Below are positions 5,949 to 6,599 of a DNA stretch of 6,599 nt, piece after piece. Source of the stretch: Bacillota bacterium (lineage in GTDB: Bacteria > Bacillota > Bacilli > Bacillales_B > DSM-18226); assembly GCA_030705665.1 (NCBI GenBank), contig JAUZQA010000245.1, positions 1-6,599 of the forward strand. Reading direction: 5' to 3'. Positions within the stretch are counted from its first letter, which is position 1; every line of letters begins with the position of its first letter. A program made the position numbers and the translations under genes. The notes beneath the pieces are model-generated. The model was given only the letters and a program-made list of their open reading frames with translations, ran no database searches and had not been told where the DNA came from.

Positions 5949-6101
5949 ATGACAAACAGTGAAGATATTGTCTTTTACAGTAAGGAAAGAAAAATGATGG
6001 AAATGGACCATTTGGTATTAGATGATAACCAATATGATCACGTAGGCAGTAGCCAAGGACCTGAATTTGATTCGTATGGTACTGCATTGAATGAATTATA
6101 G
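5949..6101 (+). CDS. Small acidic protein of unknown function (50 aa)
   Basis: A 50-codon reading frame begins MTNSEDIVFYSKERK and ends SYGTALNEL. I do not recognise the family. It is strongly acidic (11 Asp/Glu against 3 Lys/Arg), has no cysteine or tryptophan, no hydrophobic segment and no signal peptide, so a soluble cytosolic or spore-core protein is likely. The central part is MDHLVLDDNQYDHVGSSQGP. Three signals support a real gene: a strong Shine-Dalgarno at the right distance, an ATG start, and an intrinsic terminator that begins on the base after the TAG. It is therefore probably a single-gene transcript. It is divergent from the germination operon, so a sporulation or spore role is possible but is only inferred from position. 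It could be a lineage-specific small protein; similarity to known small spore proteins is not evident. Confidence 0.75.
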   Translation: MTNSEDIVFYSKERKMMEMDHLVLDDNQYDHVGSSQGPEFDSYGTALNEL

Positions 6102-6136
6102 AAAAAACTCCGCTAATTGGTTTAGCGGAGTTTTTT
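6102..6136. terminator. Bidirectional intrinsic terminator
   Basis: A perfect 15-bp inverted repeat has arms at 6102-6116 and 6122-6136 around the 5-nt loop TTGGT. The GC-rich core is ACTCCGCTAA / TTAGCGGAGT, flanked by six A on one side and six T on the other, so it gives a stem with a U tract on both strands. It directly follows the small gene on the plus strand. On the minus strand it overlaps the methyltransferase stop codon (TAA at 6137-6135), so it serves both convergent genes. Confidence 0.93.
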
Positions 6137-6599
6137 ATCTCTTTTGTGCTCTTAAAATGATGGATTCACCTTGGAAGGAAAATACTTTATCGTCATTGAA
6201 AGTAATACGAAACTTTTCTTTCATTTTATCTGGGGAATTAGCAATGAACATTTGTAATTCATTTTTTTCTTTTTCCGATAGCTTCATTTGATTGCACCAC
6301 CATTCAAATTGAAAGGTTTTTTCAAAACGATGCCATTCGCTAATCTCAAATCCAGCCAACTCCAGCATTCTAAGCCACTCAGATTTTTTCCAGGCTCGAA
6401 AATGGCTGTGATCCCTCTTTCTTTCAATTTTATTATAAAATTCATCGAATTCATCATCTTCAGGTACCACATTATCATCCAGTAAAAATTGGCCTCCAGA
6501 TTTTAATACCCGAAATACTTCGTTTACAAATTTGTTTACGTTCGGAAAATGGTGCGGAGCAATTCTGCAGGTAACAATATCAAAGCTTTGAGCAGAAAA
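6135..6599 (-). CDS. Class I SAM-dependent methyltransferase, C-terminal part (partial)
   Basis: The last 154 residues of a methyltransferase are present; the start lies beyond the right edge of the window. The first visible residues, FSAQSFDIVTCRIAPHHFPN, are the usual acidic strand and motif around beta-strand 4 of the Rossmann fold. They are followed by FVNEVFRVLKSGGQFLLDD, the classic 'xxRVLKPGG' motif of the Methyltransf_11 fold. The region NVVPEDDEFDEFYN, with WKKSEWLRMLELAGFEI and a later FEWWCNQM, resembles the YcgJ-like group of Bacillus methyltransferases. The glycine-rich SAM-binding loop must lie in the missing N-terminal half. A start at GTG 6470 is possible by rule but would remove the catalytic fold, and the frame stays open to the window edge, so the gene is truncated only by the window. 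The substrate is unknown. It converges on the small gene and shares its terminator. Confidence 0.9.
   Translation of the reverse strand, partial: FSAQSFDIVTCRIAPHHFPNVNKFVNEVFRVLKSGGQFLLDDNVVPEDDEFDEFYNKIERKRDHSHFRAWKKSEWLRMLELAGFEISEWHRFEKTFQFEWWCNQMKLSEKEKNELQMFIANSPDKMKEKFRITFNDDKVFSFQGESIILRAQKR

Noticed and set aside
5808..6011. Minus-strand frame of 67 codons upstream of the A subunit
   Set aside because: It overlaps the small plus-strand gene, which has far better start and stop signals, and its sequence is low-complexity with no recognisable domain.
6091..6485. Other short frames on both strands over the methyltransferase
   Set aside because: They overlap the conserved methyltransferase frame; the first would run straight through the terminator. 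None has a convincing ribosome binding site.

Overview
The window looks like chromosomal DNA from an endospore-forming member of the Bacillaceae. The support is low-GC codon use, strong AAAGGAGG-type ribosome binding sites, a complete GerA-family germinant-receptor operon, a CcpN-like HTH/CBS regulator and a YitT-family (DUF2179) membrane protein. No phage, transposon, CRISPR, rRNA or tRNA sequence was seen.

Layout from left to right: (1) 1-630, minus strand, a CcpN-like regulator that appears to start at a rare ATT codon behind a near-ideal Shine-Dalgarno. (2) 631-924, an AT-rich divergent intergenic region with a good match to the CcpN operator consensus and several short palindromes. (3) 925-1746, plus strand, a YitT/DUF2179 membrane protein. 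(4) 1756-1820, an imperfect hairpin at the convergent junction, whose right arm is also the 3' coding end of the next gene. (5) 5792-1777, minus strand, a tight four-gene operon in the order A-C-D-B: GerA-type subunit, GerC-type lipoprotein, a 70-residue two-helix D-type protein and a GerB-type permease. (6) 5793-5948, a divergent intergenic region with a 10-bp palindrome. (7) 5949-6101, plus strand, a short 50-codon gene with a strong ribosome binding site and a terminator directly after its stop. (8) 6135 to beyond 6599, minus strand, the C-terminal part of a class I SAM-dependent methyltransferase.

Functionally, the ger operon should encode one spore inner-membrane nutrient receptor. The A, B and C subunits form the receptor, and the D protein is probably an accessory that modulates it. 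The four genes are joined by a short gap or overlap (6 nt, 4 nt or less, 3 nt), with each downstream ribosome binding site inside the preceding gene, so they are probably translated as one unit. The regulator belongs to the family that represses gluconeogenic genes under glycolytic conditions. Its neighbours here differ from the glyS-ccpN-yqfL arrangement known in B. subtilis, so it may be a paralogue.

The most useful points for a reader are the ATT start of the regulator, a possible autoregulatory operator, the corrected start of the D gene, and the uncharacterised 50-aa gene divergent from the receptor operon. I did not find convincing evidence of an entirely new multi-gene system.
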